64,000 nucleotides of DNA from Annona cherimola (GCA_030490835.1 CM059971.1:58390012-58454011), one strand, 5' to 3'. Positions 10,782 to 22,085 are shown, counted from the first letter of the stretch. Notes: generated by a model not told the origin, from the sequence alone. A program made the numbers and translations.

Positions 10782-10979
10782 TTAGGTCGAGCCAAAATTT
10801 GGAGACATAGCTCCCAAATAAATAGGGGATAAAATGCTCTCAGCATCATTTAAACCTTTGCTTGCGACTTTGGGGACAATGGTGCTACCAACAAACAAAG
10901 GCCGGTTGGCTCTATTCTTTGATCTTTGAAAATGCATGAAATTTGTTTCCATTCTAAAGCACAGAAGAACATTTCTCAA
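10782..10979 (-). CDS. Short open frame, unrecognised, possible gene fragment
   Basis: A 65-codon open frame whose composition is less AT-rich than the surroundings. Its C-terminal part contains KNRANRPLFVGSTIVPKVAS and SPIYLGAMSPNFGST. I do not recognise a family. There is no visible splice partner, and it sits in repeat-rich DNA immediately beside a MITE at 10989, so it could be a captured exon fragment or chance. No function is proposed. Confidence 0.2.
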   Translation of the reverse strand: MRNVLLCFRMETNFMHFQRSKNRANRPLFVGSTIVPKVASKGLNDAESILSPIYLGAMSPNFGST

Positions 10980-10988
10980 TTATCTATA

Positions 10989-11320
10989 GAGAACGATCCT
11001 ATTAGCTCGGTCTAAGTAAACGTTCCACTCAACCCATCTCAAAAAACTCATTTACAACAATTATTTTTGTTTTTTTTCTTCATACAATTGTTTATCTAAG
11101 TATACTTAACATATAAACCAACTTTTACCATTTTTGAATATGTGTATATATATTTTTTGAGATTTTTAAACTTTAAAAGTCTCAAAAAAATATATACACA
11201 TCCAAAAGTGGTAAAACTTGATTTATATGTTAAATATACTTAGATTAATAAGTATATGAAAAAAGTAAAAATGGTTCTTGTAAATTAGTTTTTTGAGGTT
11301 AGTTAATGTGAGGATCGGGT
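10989..11320. mobile_element. Palindromic MITE, family 2, degraded copy
   Basis: Left end GAGAACGATCCTATTAGCTC resembles the terminus of the better copy at 36203-36493. The two arms pair around a centre near 11173 (TTTTGAGATTTTTAAA ... TTTAAAAGTCTCAAAA). The right terminus is decayed and no target duplication survives. Confidence 0.6.
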
Positions 11321-11322
11321 AT

Positions 11323-11323
11323 G

Positions 11324-11361
<38 letters not shown>
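11323..11361 (+). repeat. (ATT)n microsatellite
   Basis: About 13 uninterrupted ATT units directly beside the right end of the MITE at 10989-11320. Confidence 0.9.
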
Positions 11362-11379
11362 TTTTTCTTGGTCATAAGG

Positions 11380-13175
11380 TAAATTACGAATATGCTGCTA
11401 GGAATTAATGATGTTAGTGAGGTGCATAACATATATAAATATGGCATCTAGAGGATGTTTCGTGTATGTATACGTGTATTATGATCTTGGCATGTTGGAT
11501 TGTATAGGACACCCTTCATGAGCATGTTAGACATGAGCATGACTTTGTGCATTGGCTTGTTTTTGTAGCTACACCACTTGGTTATGATGTGATTTATTGG
11601 GCATCGATTTAGAGGTGTATGATTGATGCGCCATTTGAGGCACTATGACTATTTTCCACTTCACAGAGTAGGTACAGGGTTTAATCTACACAATCGGGTC
11701 ACAGGGGTTAAGGGGCAGCGCCCCCAGAGAGATTTTTAATTTACTAAGTTGCGTTAGTAGGAAAACTAGTTGCAAACTGTGATTAAGCTTGGCCCGAGCT
11801 CGGGCCCGACAAGAGCACACTTAAGGGGGAAAAGTGCAGCCTATCTCATTTCTTTCTCTTCTCCTTGTTCCTTGCTTTCTCTACTTCCTTTTCTCCCTTT
11901 TTTTCAAACTTTGATTTAGCCCTATACCTTGAAGATTGTCGATTCGTCTCAAGGAAGCTTAAAATCTCGAAGATTCGAGTCTAGGATTTCTGTCTTTAGG
12001 GGAAGTCACGATTGAGGTAAGTAGGTGTTGTCTCTTGTTGAATTAGTGAAAAATCTTACCTTAAATGTGATATAGGGCTGGTGGGAAGAGGGTAGTGTTC
12101 AACAAATTTGTGGTTTGGGGCATTAAAGTTCGTATTAGCTTATGGTTAATAAGGTTTATGTGGAATCAAATGTTACTATGTGATTTTTATGAAATAGATG
12201 ACTTGTTAGTAGTTTTTACATCATTAGAATGTGACCTCGCTCAAGTGGGCTAAACCGAGAGAATGAACTGGAGGTTTCCCCTTTGGTGCATACTGTGTGT
12301 TCGGTGAAATGCTTGAATGACAGTTGGTATGTTGAATTTAAAGCAAACTTTATTAATTCTACTAATATTGTGGTGTGATTTATGATATTGGTTCTTGTGG
12401 TATGGATGATGTATTATTTAAGATGGGTGAATGTAAAGGGTTGTTTATGGTCCTTGATTGACATGAGGAGATGATTGTTCATGACCCTTATTGACATAGG
12501 AAGTGGATTGTTCGTGATCCTTTTATTTACGGTGATATACATATGTTCTTGGGTGTGGGCGTTTGACCCATATGTCTTGTATGGTCGTTTAAGAATGATT
12601 TTTCTATAACATTGTCATGACATGTGCATCCAAAGTCTTACATATTTTCACTTTGTGCTAACTATTACTACTTACTAAGCCTTTTTAGACTCACTTGGTT
12701 TGTTATTTTGCCCCTAGAACAAAGACCAGGTGAGGAGCCAAAAAATGGGACAAGAGGAGAACCAAATCTTGAAGATCATTAAATTAATATTTGTGTTTTC
12801 AATTATTTTGAAAATTATACTTCTTTTTATACTAATGCATGTAGGCCTCTACTTAGTTAGATTCAACTGTGACAAACATATTGTATTTGGGTATTTTGAA
12901 CTTGATTACAATTTATATGGACATATATGTATATGATCTTTTGGTTTGCTTGTTCTGAAATGATGAATTTTGATGATTTTCTTATTATGTTGTTGTCATT
13001 ATAGTATGAAAATGTAAATTAATAAATGTAAAGCTAAATGTTACATTTTGAAATAAAATTAAAATTCTTATAAATAATAGGTCTTGTATTCCATACCACC
13101 CCCTTATATATTGTAGGGATTTTTTTTAGGTCATATGACACTCGTTGACTAGCCATTGGGAATGTTTAAGTAACA
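11380..13175 (+). mobile_element. Probable Ty3/gypsy 5' LTR, plus strand, boundaries approximate
   Basis: A non-coding stretch that ends just before a primer-binding-like site (13192) and a gag remnant, the position expected of a 5' LTR. The LTR start was not located and no partner LTR is in the window. There is a short open frame at 12730-12936 without recognisable features. Confidence 0.35.
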
Positions 13176-13191
13176 TGATGTTATAGAAAAG

Positions 13192-13203
13192 TGGCATCAA
13201 AGC
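13192..13203 (+). other. Primer binding site, initiator tRNA-Met type, mutated
   Basis: TGGCATCAAAGC differs at two positions from TGGTATCAGAGC, the standard plant Ty3/gypsy site complementary to the initiator tRNA-Met 3' end. It lies between the putative LTR and the gag remnant, supporting a plus-strand element. Confidence 0.55.
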
Positions 13204-13369
13204 ATGAGAATGTTTAAATTGTTGAGTTAGTGAAGGAAAGAGGTTAGGTGGGTGGCTAGTATAATATGTTAAGTTTGAAGCAGATTAGCAGGGATACTAG
13301 TCTAAGTTATTGAGATGGAACTTGGAATATCTCTATGTTAATTAGTTTGTGTATATTGTTCAAGCTTAT

Positions 13370-13975
13370 GTTGTTTAATCTTAAATTATTTATGGATGTT
13401 GCACAGAAGATAACACCAAAGACAAGGCTTAGTAAGGGCAAGGGTATTATGGAAGAGATGGACCAAGTGAAACTATAGTTCCACCTCATGGTATGTTACT
13501 TGCTATTGGAGGTCAACAACATGAGCAAGTCTTTCGGGAGGAAGAGCAAGTTGTACGGGAGAGGTCCTCACAACACGGAGATGATAAGGACATAGAAGAT
13601 GATGAGTACTCAGAGAGTCCTAGTGGGGGTTATCCAGGGATGCACAGGTAGGATGGAGTAGGGATTAGTGGTAGTAGAATTGCTACAAGACCAAAGATGA
13701 ATGCTGGGGCATAAGCAGGTATGGAGGCTATGATGGGGATGATGAGGGGTATGATGCAGAATTGTTAAGATTCTATGCAAGCTCGGATGGAGTGGATGGT
13801 GGCAAGCTTGGACACTCAGAGAAGGCAACAAAGGATTTCAAGTGACACAAACTATGAAGGTCCAAGGACGATAGCAGGGAGACAAGAGCAAAAAGGAAGA
13901 AGGCCTCAGGAGGAGAAGCTAAACATCAAAGCGTTCCAGGAAATCATCAAAATTATACAAGAAAAAATATTTTAA
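13370..13975 (+). pseudogene. Ty3/gypsy gag N-terminal remnant
   Basis: An acidic, Gln/Met-rich frame follows the primer site: GGQQHEQVFREEEQVVRER, then DIEDDEYSESP, then MEAMMGMMRGMMQN and MQARMEWMVASLDTQRR, interrupted by several in-frame stops. This is the general look of a chromovirus-like gag N-terminus, but no capsid or zinc knuckle is present and the element breaks off near 13975. Assignment is from position and composition, not a diagnostic motif. Confidence 0.4.
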
Positions 13976-14097
13976 ATTATTTTTAGCAAATTAAGTACAA
14001 AAAATGAATATAAATTATAGAGGAAAGGGGGAAAAGTTTAGAAAAGAAAATATATGAAAATGAGCAAAAAAAGTATCATTTCACATTTAGGATGCGT

Positions 14098-14415
14098 AAA
14101 GGTAGAAAACTTGGAAGTCATGATCTTGGCGATTTTCAGCAAACAATAGTAAACTTGGAGGATAGTAAGCATTAATAAAATAAAATCACTCAAAAATAAG
14201 ATATTTTACTTTAATAACTATCCTTATTAATAAATAATCAAAAGTTTATATTGTACAAGTACCTTAATGATTTTAGTGGTGTAAGTATTGAATCCACTTT
14301 GGCCTAATTGAATGATTCAACTAAATTTGCTTGAATAATTTTGTTCAAAATTATCTATTTTATACGTTATTAAGAATCACTTCAACAAAAAATAAATATT
14401 TGTATTTAAATATTA
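14098..14415 (-). repeat. Diverged duplicate of the TH2 5' flank and presequence start
   Basis: The start matches TH2 4785-4819 at about 30 of 32 bases (CTTGGAAGTCATGATCTTGG, then GATTTTCAGCA). Alignment continues with gaps into the upstream region (ATTCAACTAAATTTGCTTG like the TH2 ATTCGACTAAATCTAGTTA; CACTTCAACAAAAAATAAAT like CATTTCCACAAAAAATCAAT). On the minus strand the presequence codons MTSK are kept, but the first Met is lost and no TH2 exon follows. It ends exactly where the Tat LTR starts. Confidence 0.6.
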
Positions 14416-14416
14416 T

Positions 14417-14835
14417 TGATAGAGCTGAATTTAGTCAAAGATCAACCAAGGCCAAATCAAGATCTAAACTATAATTTCGTCAAACAGATTGGGTTGATGA
14501 CATAGGGCTTTTATGTAAAAGAACTAGCCTAGAGATAGAGCAGGTTCTAAAAACTACGAAAAGGGCGTTAGAGCCCCTATAAAACCTTTTTCTATTGAAT
14601 TATCTTTGATTTTACAATACCCCTATAAAACCTTTTTCTATTGAATTATCTTTGATTTTACAATACCCTCTTGACGTTCTTCTCCTGAATCCTTTGGCTA
14701 TATCTTATACATAGTGGATTTCCATTGTTGATATCTTTCTGTTCGAAAGATTACCCCTTGTCTTTGTCGTGAATCTCCTAATCACTTTTGATTATTAGTT
14801 CCCTGTCAGTCATTCTTGGCGTAGGTGGTGAGTGA
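14417..14835 (-). mobile_element. Tat-lineage 3' LTR, outer part, split by Athila insertion
   Basis: Aligns with 25703-26100: shared TGATAG start, AAAACCTTTTTCTATTGA / AAAATCTTTTCTATTGAG, and CCTCTTGACG-CTCCTGAATCCTTTGGC / CCTCTTAACC-TCCTAAATCCTTTAGC blocks. A 58-bp piece around CCCCTATAAAACC is duplicated in tandem (14573-14685). The LTR resumes at about 21011 after the nested element. Confidence 0.7.
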
Positions 14836-17710
14836 TGATAACTCTATGAAAATAGAGTTATCAACACTTATTTTATATCAATTATGAATGTTATTCATTA
14901 ATAACATGTAAATTTATATTAAATTGCATAAATTAGTGACATTAATGTAGTCTTCATGATTTTCTAGTTTTCAAATATTTTAAGCTTTGTTCGTTTATAT
15001 TTCATGTCATTCTAGCTCGTTTTGCTTTTATTAGTTTATCTTGGAATGCATTTACTTATTTTGCCTTTATTTTTGTAGGAGAATGAAGGCGACTTACTCC
15101 TTAATTGAATGCATAAGTGAATGATTTGAGAAGAAAATTCCCACATGTGCAGTATTTTACATATGCCAAGATACATTTAAGCAACCATTTAAATATATTT
15201 TTAGGGTTTGAAGTAATAAACAAAGGGGCACGAAGTGGGATGCTTTAGAGAAGAAAGGAGAAGAGTTTTAAGCAAGAGAAGAGATTAGGAAGCAAGACAA
15301 GCTGTGCTAGAGGAATTTACTAAGTTTCATCTTCTTTTTCTATTTCTTTTCTTATTTCTATCGTTCTCTTTTCTTGAGATGAATTTGAACATAACATTGG
15401 TAGAAATTTTTGTGATGTTTTTGGTCTAGACTCATTGGTAAGGGTTATGATGAACTTGAACTTATAGATTATGCTACTTGGTGTTAAGTCACTTTCCGAC
15501 TATTTATTTTGGATTATAATTCTATGAGAATTTGAGTATTTAAGATGATTTGAATGATATTTTGATTAATTAAACTTAGTTTTGTATAAACACTCATAAT
15601 TGATGCAATGAGTTCAAAGTAGGAAAGTTAGTGCAATTTAGGGGCCTTGAATCATATAGAAACAGTGGATTTTGACATAAAAATGGGCTAAATTGGGCTT
15701 GCTCAAGTTGTCACATCGATAGGCTTGAAATTTTTTTTATTGATATGTTGTGGCTCTTGTAACTCCTTCTGAATCAAAAGTTATGACCAGTTGAAGCTGA
15801 TCCATTTATTTTGACGCAACGTGTGTCTACTTCAAGAAGTTCAAAGCTCAAGGACCAAGATCACATTTGATTTGATGATTTTGAAAGGATAAAAGAAGGA
15901 AAATTAAGATTAAATCAACCTAGAATGTGTTGGGAAAGTTTCGCCACAAATTGGGGCGAAACGAGCTAAGAACGGGCAAAATGGAGAGTAAATTGCATAG
16001 TGCTAGATTCCAACATGGCCTAGGCCGTGTTCATGCTAAGTTAACACGGCCCAATTTCATGAGTACAAAGAACTGCATGCATAAGTCCTTCCCTATTCTC
16101 TATATAAACACCTCCTAGGAATATCCTAAGGCATTCTAGAACATCTTTGAAACTTGGGATAATGTCTGGAAGCAAGAGAAGGTGAAGAGCACGAGGCAAT
16201 AAGCAAAGCAGTGAGTTGTTTGAAGAGGTCAACACACCGTCCAGGCTTCCAATCAATAAGCTTTTCTTTTCTGTGAGTTTAATTGTTATGTTTGAGATGA
16301 AATTTGAATATAATATTATTTTGTGTTTGGATCTTCTCATAAACCTTTTGAGCTAAACCCATTATCTAGGGTTTAGGATATAGTATGCGTACAATGTAAC
16401 AGATATTGTGGTTTTGCTTATTTTATGAAGGATATTATTGTTAATTTAATATTTTATGATTTAATGCTTTCCTAGTGTTGAGCTCTCACTTTGGTAATGG
16501 TTCTCATGTATTAGGTGAAGAAACCGAAATGTAGAAATCTAATATACGATAATCAAGATATTAAATCTAAAAATCTAAGACTATGAAAATAGGCATAATG
16601 ACCTTGAGAAATCCTATGAATTTTCACAGAACTTAATAGATTCTAATTGACTTAATCTCATGAAATAGGTGGTTAAGAAGATTAGGGTATGCCTTATAGG
16701 TTTCGAGAGAACGTGCAAGAATAATATTGAGATAATTCTCCTTTAACATATATTATTCAGATTAAATAAATACTCTACATATCCGTTTGAGAAGACGTAT
16801 GCGAAATCCTAAACTCTAGGTACTCTCATCCTGTGATTTCTAATTTTTGTTCTACATTCTTAAGATCAACCTTTTTATTTCTTTCCTTTCACATTACTTT
16901 CTTTGAGTTAATATAGAATCCAACATCTTAAGTCCCGATTTTCTTGCGGAATTGATATTTTATATAATACAATCTACACTTGTGCACTTATGGAGAGATT
17001 GCGAACACTTGATTATTTATATTGAGAATGAAATTCCATATTTGATTCATTATGTTTGTGTGAGATTTGTTTTTACGTATTGTGTTTAATACTTCTACAA
17101 GCTTAGCTACCTTGTGATTGATTCAATATTTAGATCTATGCTTGGAAAAGTGAGACTTGGATAAGTCTTTATATAAAACATAAGTTTCATTATTGCATGA
17201 GATATGATGATTGAATGTTAATATGGATAGGAATATGCCTATTAACCATATGCGATCAAATTTAGGTTATGTACAAATCGACTTTATCTCATTCATTTGC
17301 ATGGGAACATAGTGACCGATTGAAGTAAAGTTAGGTTCTTATGTATTGGAAGCATGTATGAATATTAGTAAATCTGAATCAGTAATCTCTGCATAATAGC
17401 GTGAATGGAACCAATTTAGCAATGCCTTAAATTAAGAAATTCATAACTATCATCTATTTAATCATCTCTCCAAAGAATATCCATTAATATTGCCCTGCAC
17501 CATAATTGTAGTGTCTAGTTTCGTCCTTTCTTTTTGAACTATTTAATTGGTCAATTTTCATTCAATTGATAATTTGTAAGAGGCAATTAAAATCTTTAAT
17601 AGTGCTATTTTTAACTCTTCTTCCTTGTGGGATCGATACTCTAATTGTTCTATATTACTTGATACGAGATGTACACTTGCTAAAAAGTGAGCAATTTAAT
17701 TTGATATATA
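14836..17710 (+). mobile_element. Athila-like 5' LTR
   Basis: About 2.9 kb. It starts TGATAACTCTA with a perfect 11-bp inverted partner TAGAGTTATCA (14853-14863). The right end is fixed by alignment of 17206-17710 with a second copy at 20506-21010 (both 505 bp). It contains GC-rich conserved blocks typical of Athila LTRs (GTAACTCCTTCTGAATCAAA at 15758; GAAAGTTTCGCC region at 15934) and a TATA box near 16099. No coding sequence. Followed by Athila gag remnants. Confidence 0.65.
16096..16109 (+). promoter_or_regulatory. TATA box of the Athila-like LTR
   Basis: CTCTATATAAACACC is a strong plant TATA context. It lies inside the LTR, followed about 30 bp downstream by a plausible transcription start region, so this would mark the U3/R border. 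Confidence 0.5.
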
Positions 17711-17943
17711 GGCCTCTTATAATGTTTTTAACATTATTGTTGATGAGGTAAGGCTAATCTCAGCATACCAATCTTTTGATTTTTTATTTACAGAATTGCG
17801 TATATAATTTATATAGTCTTTGGTTTTTCTTCAAATGCTTTTCAATGGTCGAATGAAGGATTTCTCACACCAAGCACAATGCATATCGATGAGTTTGACA
17901 CTACCTGAGCACCTCCAACCCAAGTTACAACTTTTGACAAGCA
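17711..17943 (+). other. Athila-like internal leader fragment
   Basis: Sequence between the end of the 5' LTR and the nested copia LTR. No Athila-type primer site (TGGCGCC) is recognisable, so the start of the internal region is decayed or deleted. Confidence 0.35.
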
Positions 17944-18654
17944 AGTTTTGTTGGTCCTGAGTTAATGGCAAATACCCAATAGGGGAGGGGTGAATTGGAT
18001 AATTAAAATTTTTCAACTTAAACAGAAACTTTATCCCGGTTTGGTTCAATCCCCTTCGATGAAACAAAAAGAAAGCAATAAGATAATAAGAGCTGAAATA
18101 AATCAATGGACAAGATTGGTTCGGGCAACCTTTCCTACTCTACTCTTTCAAGCTCACACCTTTTGTGACTTGGGTTCCATTATGTATTTAACAAATACAA
18201 CTAGAGCCTCTGCTCTCTTTTAGATTTCAATTTTAGGGGGCATCAACAATTCACAGCACAAGTAGGTGACGAGTTCCACTCCAGTCACAGTCTACTTTGC
18301 TTACACTTGATCTTAGTTACCCAAACTAAATCAAGTTCAGTACAATGATAAAGTATAAAAGAAAGTTTCTACACGTTACTGGTGTGTAGAGGCAAATTTG
18401 GCGCAGAGAAGAACTTGTAAAGCAGTCTGAAAGATTCAACGAGTAGCTTTTGGCAGTTTGAAAGCAAGGTTCTTCTTCTAGATATTGGCTTGATCACTTA
18501 ATGCTCTTAGAGATGAGAGTTGTGCTCAATCAATGATGTTTCAGTTACCCTCCACGTTCATATTGAATGCCTTATATAAATGGTGAGGGAATCTGAACAT
18601 TTGGAAGTAGGTGGCGCGCATTTAATGCGCCAACGTTCGAAAAATTTCTAACCG

Positions 18655-18832
18655 TTGCGACCCAAGTCGCAGGTGCAGTCGACTTCGGGTGCAACTTCGC
18701 CCAAGTCACAGATGGAGTCGACTTCGGGTGCGACTTCGGCAGTGCTCAGGCTGTTCAAGTTCTTCCTCGGGTCGACTTGATCCTGGACTTGACCCAAGTC
18801 ACAGGTGAAGTCGACTTTGGGTGCGACTTCAC
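18655..18832. repeat. AAGTCG/GTCGAC dyad repeat array, LTR copy A, first cluster
   Basis: Three to four diverged units of about 36-40 bp built from CCCAAGTCGCAGGTG, AGTCGACTT and GGGTGCGACTTC. Each full unit has outer arms AAGTCGCA / TGCGACTT around a central GTCGAC, so it is a dyad. Confidence 0.8.
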
Positions 18833-19084
18833 TTCCTGTGCTTGCTTAATGAACTTGAACTTCTTTGGAATGATGTTGCTTGCTTAATTTCTTCATGCTT
18901 AATTGTCCATCCCTTGATTTATATCATTTGAAACTCAGTATATTCACTTTTGCTTTACACTCCATGTCTTGAATCTTGAATCCTTGAGTCTTGGTTTGCA
19001 TAAAAGAAGTTGAATTATGTGATTTTGATTTTCCATGATGAATACATGCAACTTTGCTTGCTTTGGATTTGATTTGATCTTTAT

Positions 19085-19512
19085 TTGGCCTAAGTCGAAT
19101 ATTTGAGTCTACTTGGTCTTCAATTTTACTCAAGTCGAGTATTGAGTCGACTTGGTTTGCGACTTACTTCTTCAAAACGTGTGTTGTCAGTCTGAAGTCG
19201 AAGCTGAAGTCGACTTGGCCTGCGACTTCACCCAAGTCGCATGTGGAGTCGACTTGGTCTGCGACTTCGGCAGCTCTCGTCCCCAATTTCAACTCTGGAC
19301 AGAAAATCATGTTTGAAGTCGATGCTGGAGTCGACTTGGTCTGCAACTTCACCCAAGTCGCATGCGGAGTCGACTTCATTTGCGACTTCGGCAGCGTTAC
19401 TCCCCGATTTCAACGCTCGATGAAAATGACGTTTTGAAGTCGCTACTAGAGTCGACTTGGGGATCGACTTGGCCTAAGTCGATGCCTGAGTCGACTTGGA
19501 AATCGACTTGAC
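19085..19512. repeat. AAGTCG/GTCGAC dyad repeat array, LTR copy A, second cluster
   Basis: Eight or so diverged dyad units, partly in a higher-order repeat of 121 bp (CCCAAGTCGCATG at 19231 and at 19352, each followed by GGAGTCGACTT and a TGCGACTTCGGCAGC block). Confidence 0.8.
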
Positions 19513-19680
19513 CTGTAATGCTTCATTTTCTTCATTTTTATATCCTTTAATCATCTTCACAAACATGTTAGTAACCAAAACTTACTAAAATTGATTTGTT
19601 AATCATCAAAATATAGACTTGGCTTATTTTTCATATGTTTCCAATAAGTTCAAGGTATGACTTATACTCATTCGATTAGT

Positions 19681-20505
19681 TGCGGTTGTTGTGGAGTAGA
19701 GGGACACATGTCAGATTAGTGCTTGTGTAACCAACATTAATAAGTCATATGGATAGCTTCAACTATGACCATGCTAATCCATATATTTATACAAATAGTT
19801 TAAGCTATTTTATTCATTCAAATTTTGTATGGAACAACTATGGAGACCCACAATTAGAATATGTGATATATTTGGAGTTTCAAGCACATAAGTAGAGGAG
19901 ACATCACCACCTAAAAATAGGTCATCGCTAGAAGATATGTTCATGCAATTCATGCAGAACCAAATGAAGTTTAATTCGAAACTTGAAAATTAGTTTGAAC
20001 AATTGGCAACCAAAATAAAAAGGGCATCAAGAGGCTTCTTTAGTTGATGTTGAAGGAGACTCAAAAGAAGATATTATGGAATAGGGTAGTGAAGTCACTA
20101 CAAGAGCTTTCAAGTAATGTGGCAGAACAATTTTTACCTCATAACATGCTTGAACGAATAGCCAAAACAATGGAAAGAAAAGAAGGTGTAGAAGAAATCA
20201 AGGAAGAGATAGAGGTGATGGAGAAGTAGAAGGTTATCACATTCCCATACCTCTAATATGCCTTCTAGAAATCCAAGAACAACAATACTTGATTGATTAA
20301 GAGACATTCTTGAAAAATAGCTCATTAAAGCCAACTATACAAGACCCTGAAGAATCATTCTTTAGCCTCTATGAAGTTCAAGAGAAGAGGTTAATAGATG
20401 CATTTGAAGAGGCAAAAGATAAGTCTGAACGTCCATTGCATAATCCTCTACTTCAAGGAAATTTTGACAAAGATAGAATTAGATAATTCATAAAGATGTC
20501 AAGGT
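19681..20505 (+). pseudogene. Athila-lineage gag C-terminal remnant
   Basis: A Cys/His knuckle CGCCGVEGHMSD opens the stretch, as in Athila gag (CxxCGGxHxxxxC style). After broken frames comes SPPKNRSSLEDMFMQFMQNQ, then FEQLATKIKRASRGF, the conserved gag C-terminus (SLEELLxQFM ... QVGQLA) of Athila elements. In-frame stops interrupt it. An open frame at 20044-20229 follows but has no clear motif. The element is deleted beyond this, with no pol, and passes directly into a 3' LTR fragment at 20506. Confidence 0.6.
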
Positions 20506-21010
20506 GGTGATTGAATGATAGTACGGATAGAAATATACCTATTAATCCTGTATGGTCAAACTTATGTTCTTTACAAATTGACTTTACCTCATTCATTTGC
20601 ATGGAAAAATAGTAACCGAATGAAGTAAAGTTAGGTTCTTATGTGTTGTAAGTCACTATGAATATTGATGAACCTAGACCAATAAATATTTGCATAATAA
20701 CTTAAATGGAACCAATATAGCAAGGTTTTGAGTCAAAGAATTCATAGCTCTCATTTATTTAATCATCTCTTGAAGGAATATCGATTAATATCGCCTTGTG
20801 TTATAATTGCAGTGTCTAGTTTAGCTCTTTCCTTTTGAACTATTTAATTGGTAAATTTTCATTCAATTGATAATTTATAAGAGGCAACTAAAATCTATAC
20901 TAGTTCTACATTTAACTCTCCTCTTCAAGGGATTGGCGCTCTACTTACTCTATATTACTTAGGACAACACATATAATTGCATAAAAGTAAACAATTTAAT
21001 TAGACATACA
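20506..21010 (+). mobile_element. Athila-like 3' LTR, truncated
   Basis: 505 bp aligning without net length change to 17206-17710 (CTCATTTGCATGG, TGAAGTAAAGTTAGGTTCTT, TTGAACTATTTAATTGGT). Only the distal part of the LTR remains. After it the Tat LTR resumes. A target duplication cannot be made out. Confidence 0.75.
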
Positions 21011-21225
21011 CGCCGCTCATCAAGCGACTAAGAGAACCATCCTCGATAGGGGTTTGGCATCTCATTAATTATGAGGCATCTTTTTTTAGTCTAGAGATGA
21101 ACGCCTTTTGACTTGATACTCTTCATTAAATATTGCATTAATGGTGATAGACATGTCCTGTCAATTTTTATTAGCTCCAATCCGAGGAAAAGTCCATCCT
21201 TGAGCCTTCCCTCTAATGAGGAGTC
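21011..21225 (-). mobile_element. Tat-lineage 3' LTR, inner part
   Basis: Aligns with 26060-26275 (GATACTCTTCATTAAAT, ACATTAATGGTGA, AAAGTCCATCC). It continues the LTR that starts at 14417. The inner LTR boundary is not clear because the two copies diverge after about 21215. Confidence 0.6.
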
Positions 21226-22085
21226 TAGTAAATTTGGCCTCATCACTTGCCCCCTATGGAGGTTTGACTTTTTGTGTTCCCTTAATTTAAATTTGATTTT
21301 CTCTAAGTGACAACTCCACGGTTATAGGCGGTAGCGTTGAAACAATGATTCGTGCTCCTATTTTCTTTATTTTCTCAGTGCACCAATTTTCCATTAAGAG
21401 ACACAAGGTTGGAGCAACCCTTCATCTCATTTAAGAAGGCATTCAGTGGTGGGTTTGGTCGTGTGTTTGAAATTGGCCTTTTCTTCTCTAGCTTTGCTAT
21501 TGTTTTTACCGATTCTTCCTCATTTTTCCTCGTTTTGATTCTCAATCATGAGTGGGAGCATTCCCAAGTCAGTTCTATTTAGTTTGGATAGAGAGGACAT
21601 GAGGAGGATACAGGAAACTTAAGAAGTTCTCTCTTTCTTTCGATTGGTCTTACCTTGTGCTTTTGATCATCCTTAGACTTCTTGGGAGAGATATTTGACC
21701 ATTTTTGAGCGAATGCTCTCAAGTGGCATCCTCCTACCATTAGAAAAGGGTCGTGGGAGATGATCCACTACCTCATGTGGCTTTTCTAGTGGATTGATGT
21801 CCCATCGCTAAGGAGTTAGAGGGCATTTGTTGGTTGTGATATCCCTTCTTCATATTCACCCAAAATCTGTTTCACTACTAGTGTCGAGTCAAAGTGTTCA
21901 AGTACTCACTTAGCTCCTAGTTTCCAGACAAGTTGAAGGCCAATGAGGAGATCTTCATATTATATAATGATGTTTGTGATAGCAAAATATAGTCTTATTA
22001 CTATGCAATGATATCTTGATTCGAGCTATGTAGGAAGATCCTAGCCCTCACAATATGGTAATATAAGTAGTCAACGTAAAATGTC
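21226..22085 (-). other. Tat internal region, unrecognised
   Basis: Lies between the RNase H remnant and the 3' LTR of the Tat element, where integrase would be expected. I cannot recognise integrase motifs. Short open frames at 21113-21310 and 21352-21582 (plus strand) have no supporting features. Confidence 0.35.

Larger units (their letters stand above)
17949..19646 (-). mobile_element. Solo LTR of a SIRE/Maximus-like copia element, copy A
   Basis: 1698 bp with TGTTGG...CCAATA ends (CCAACA in copy C) and near-identical 5-bp flanks AGTTT (17944-17948) and AGTTC (19647-19651). There is no polypurine tract or coding DNA beside it, so it is a solo LTR. Orientation is inferred from copy C, where a polypurine tract adjoins the CCAACA end. 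It carries two arrays of dyad AAGTCG/GTCGAC repeats. It is inserted in the Athila-like internal region. Confidence 0.8.

Noticed and set aside
19164..19437. Overlapping open frames on both strands with repeated VDS/STWSATSP-type peptides
   Set aside because: They are translations of the dyad repeat array inside the copia LTR.
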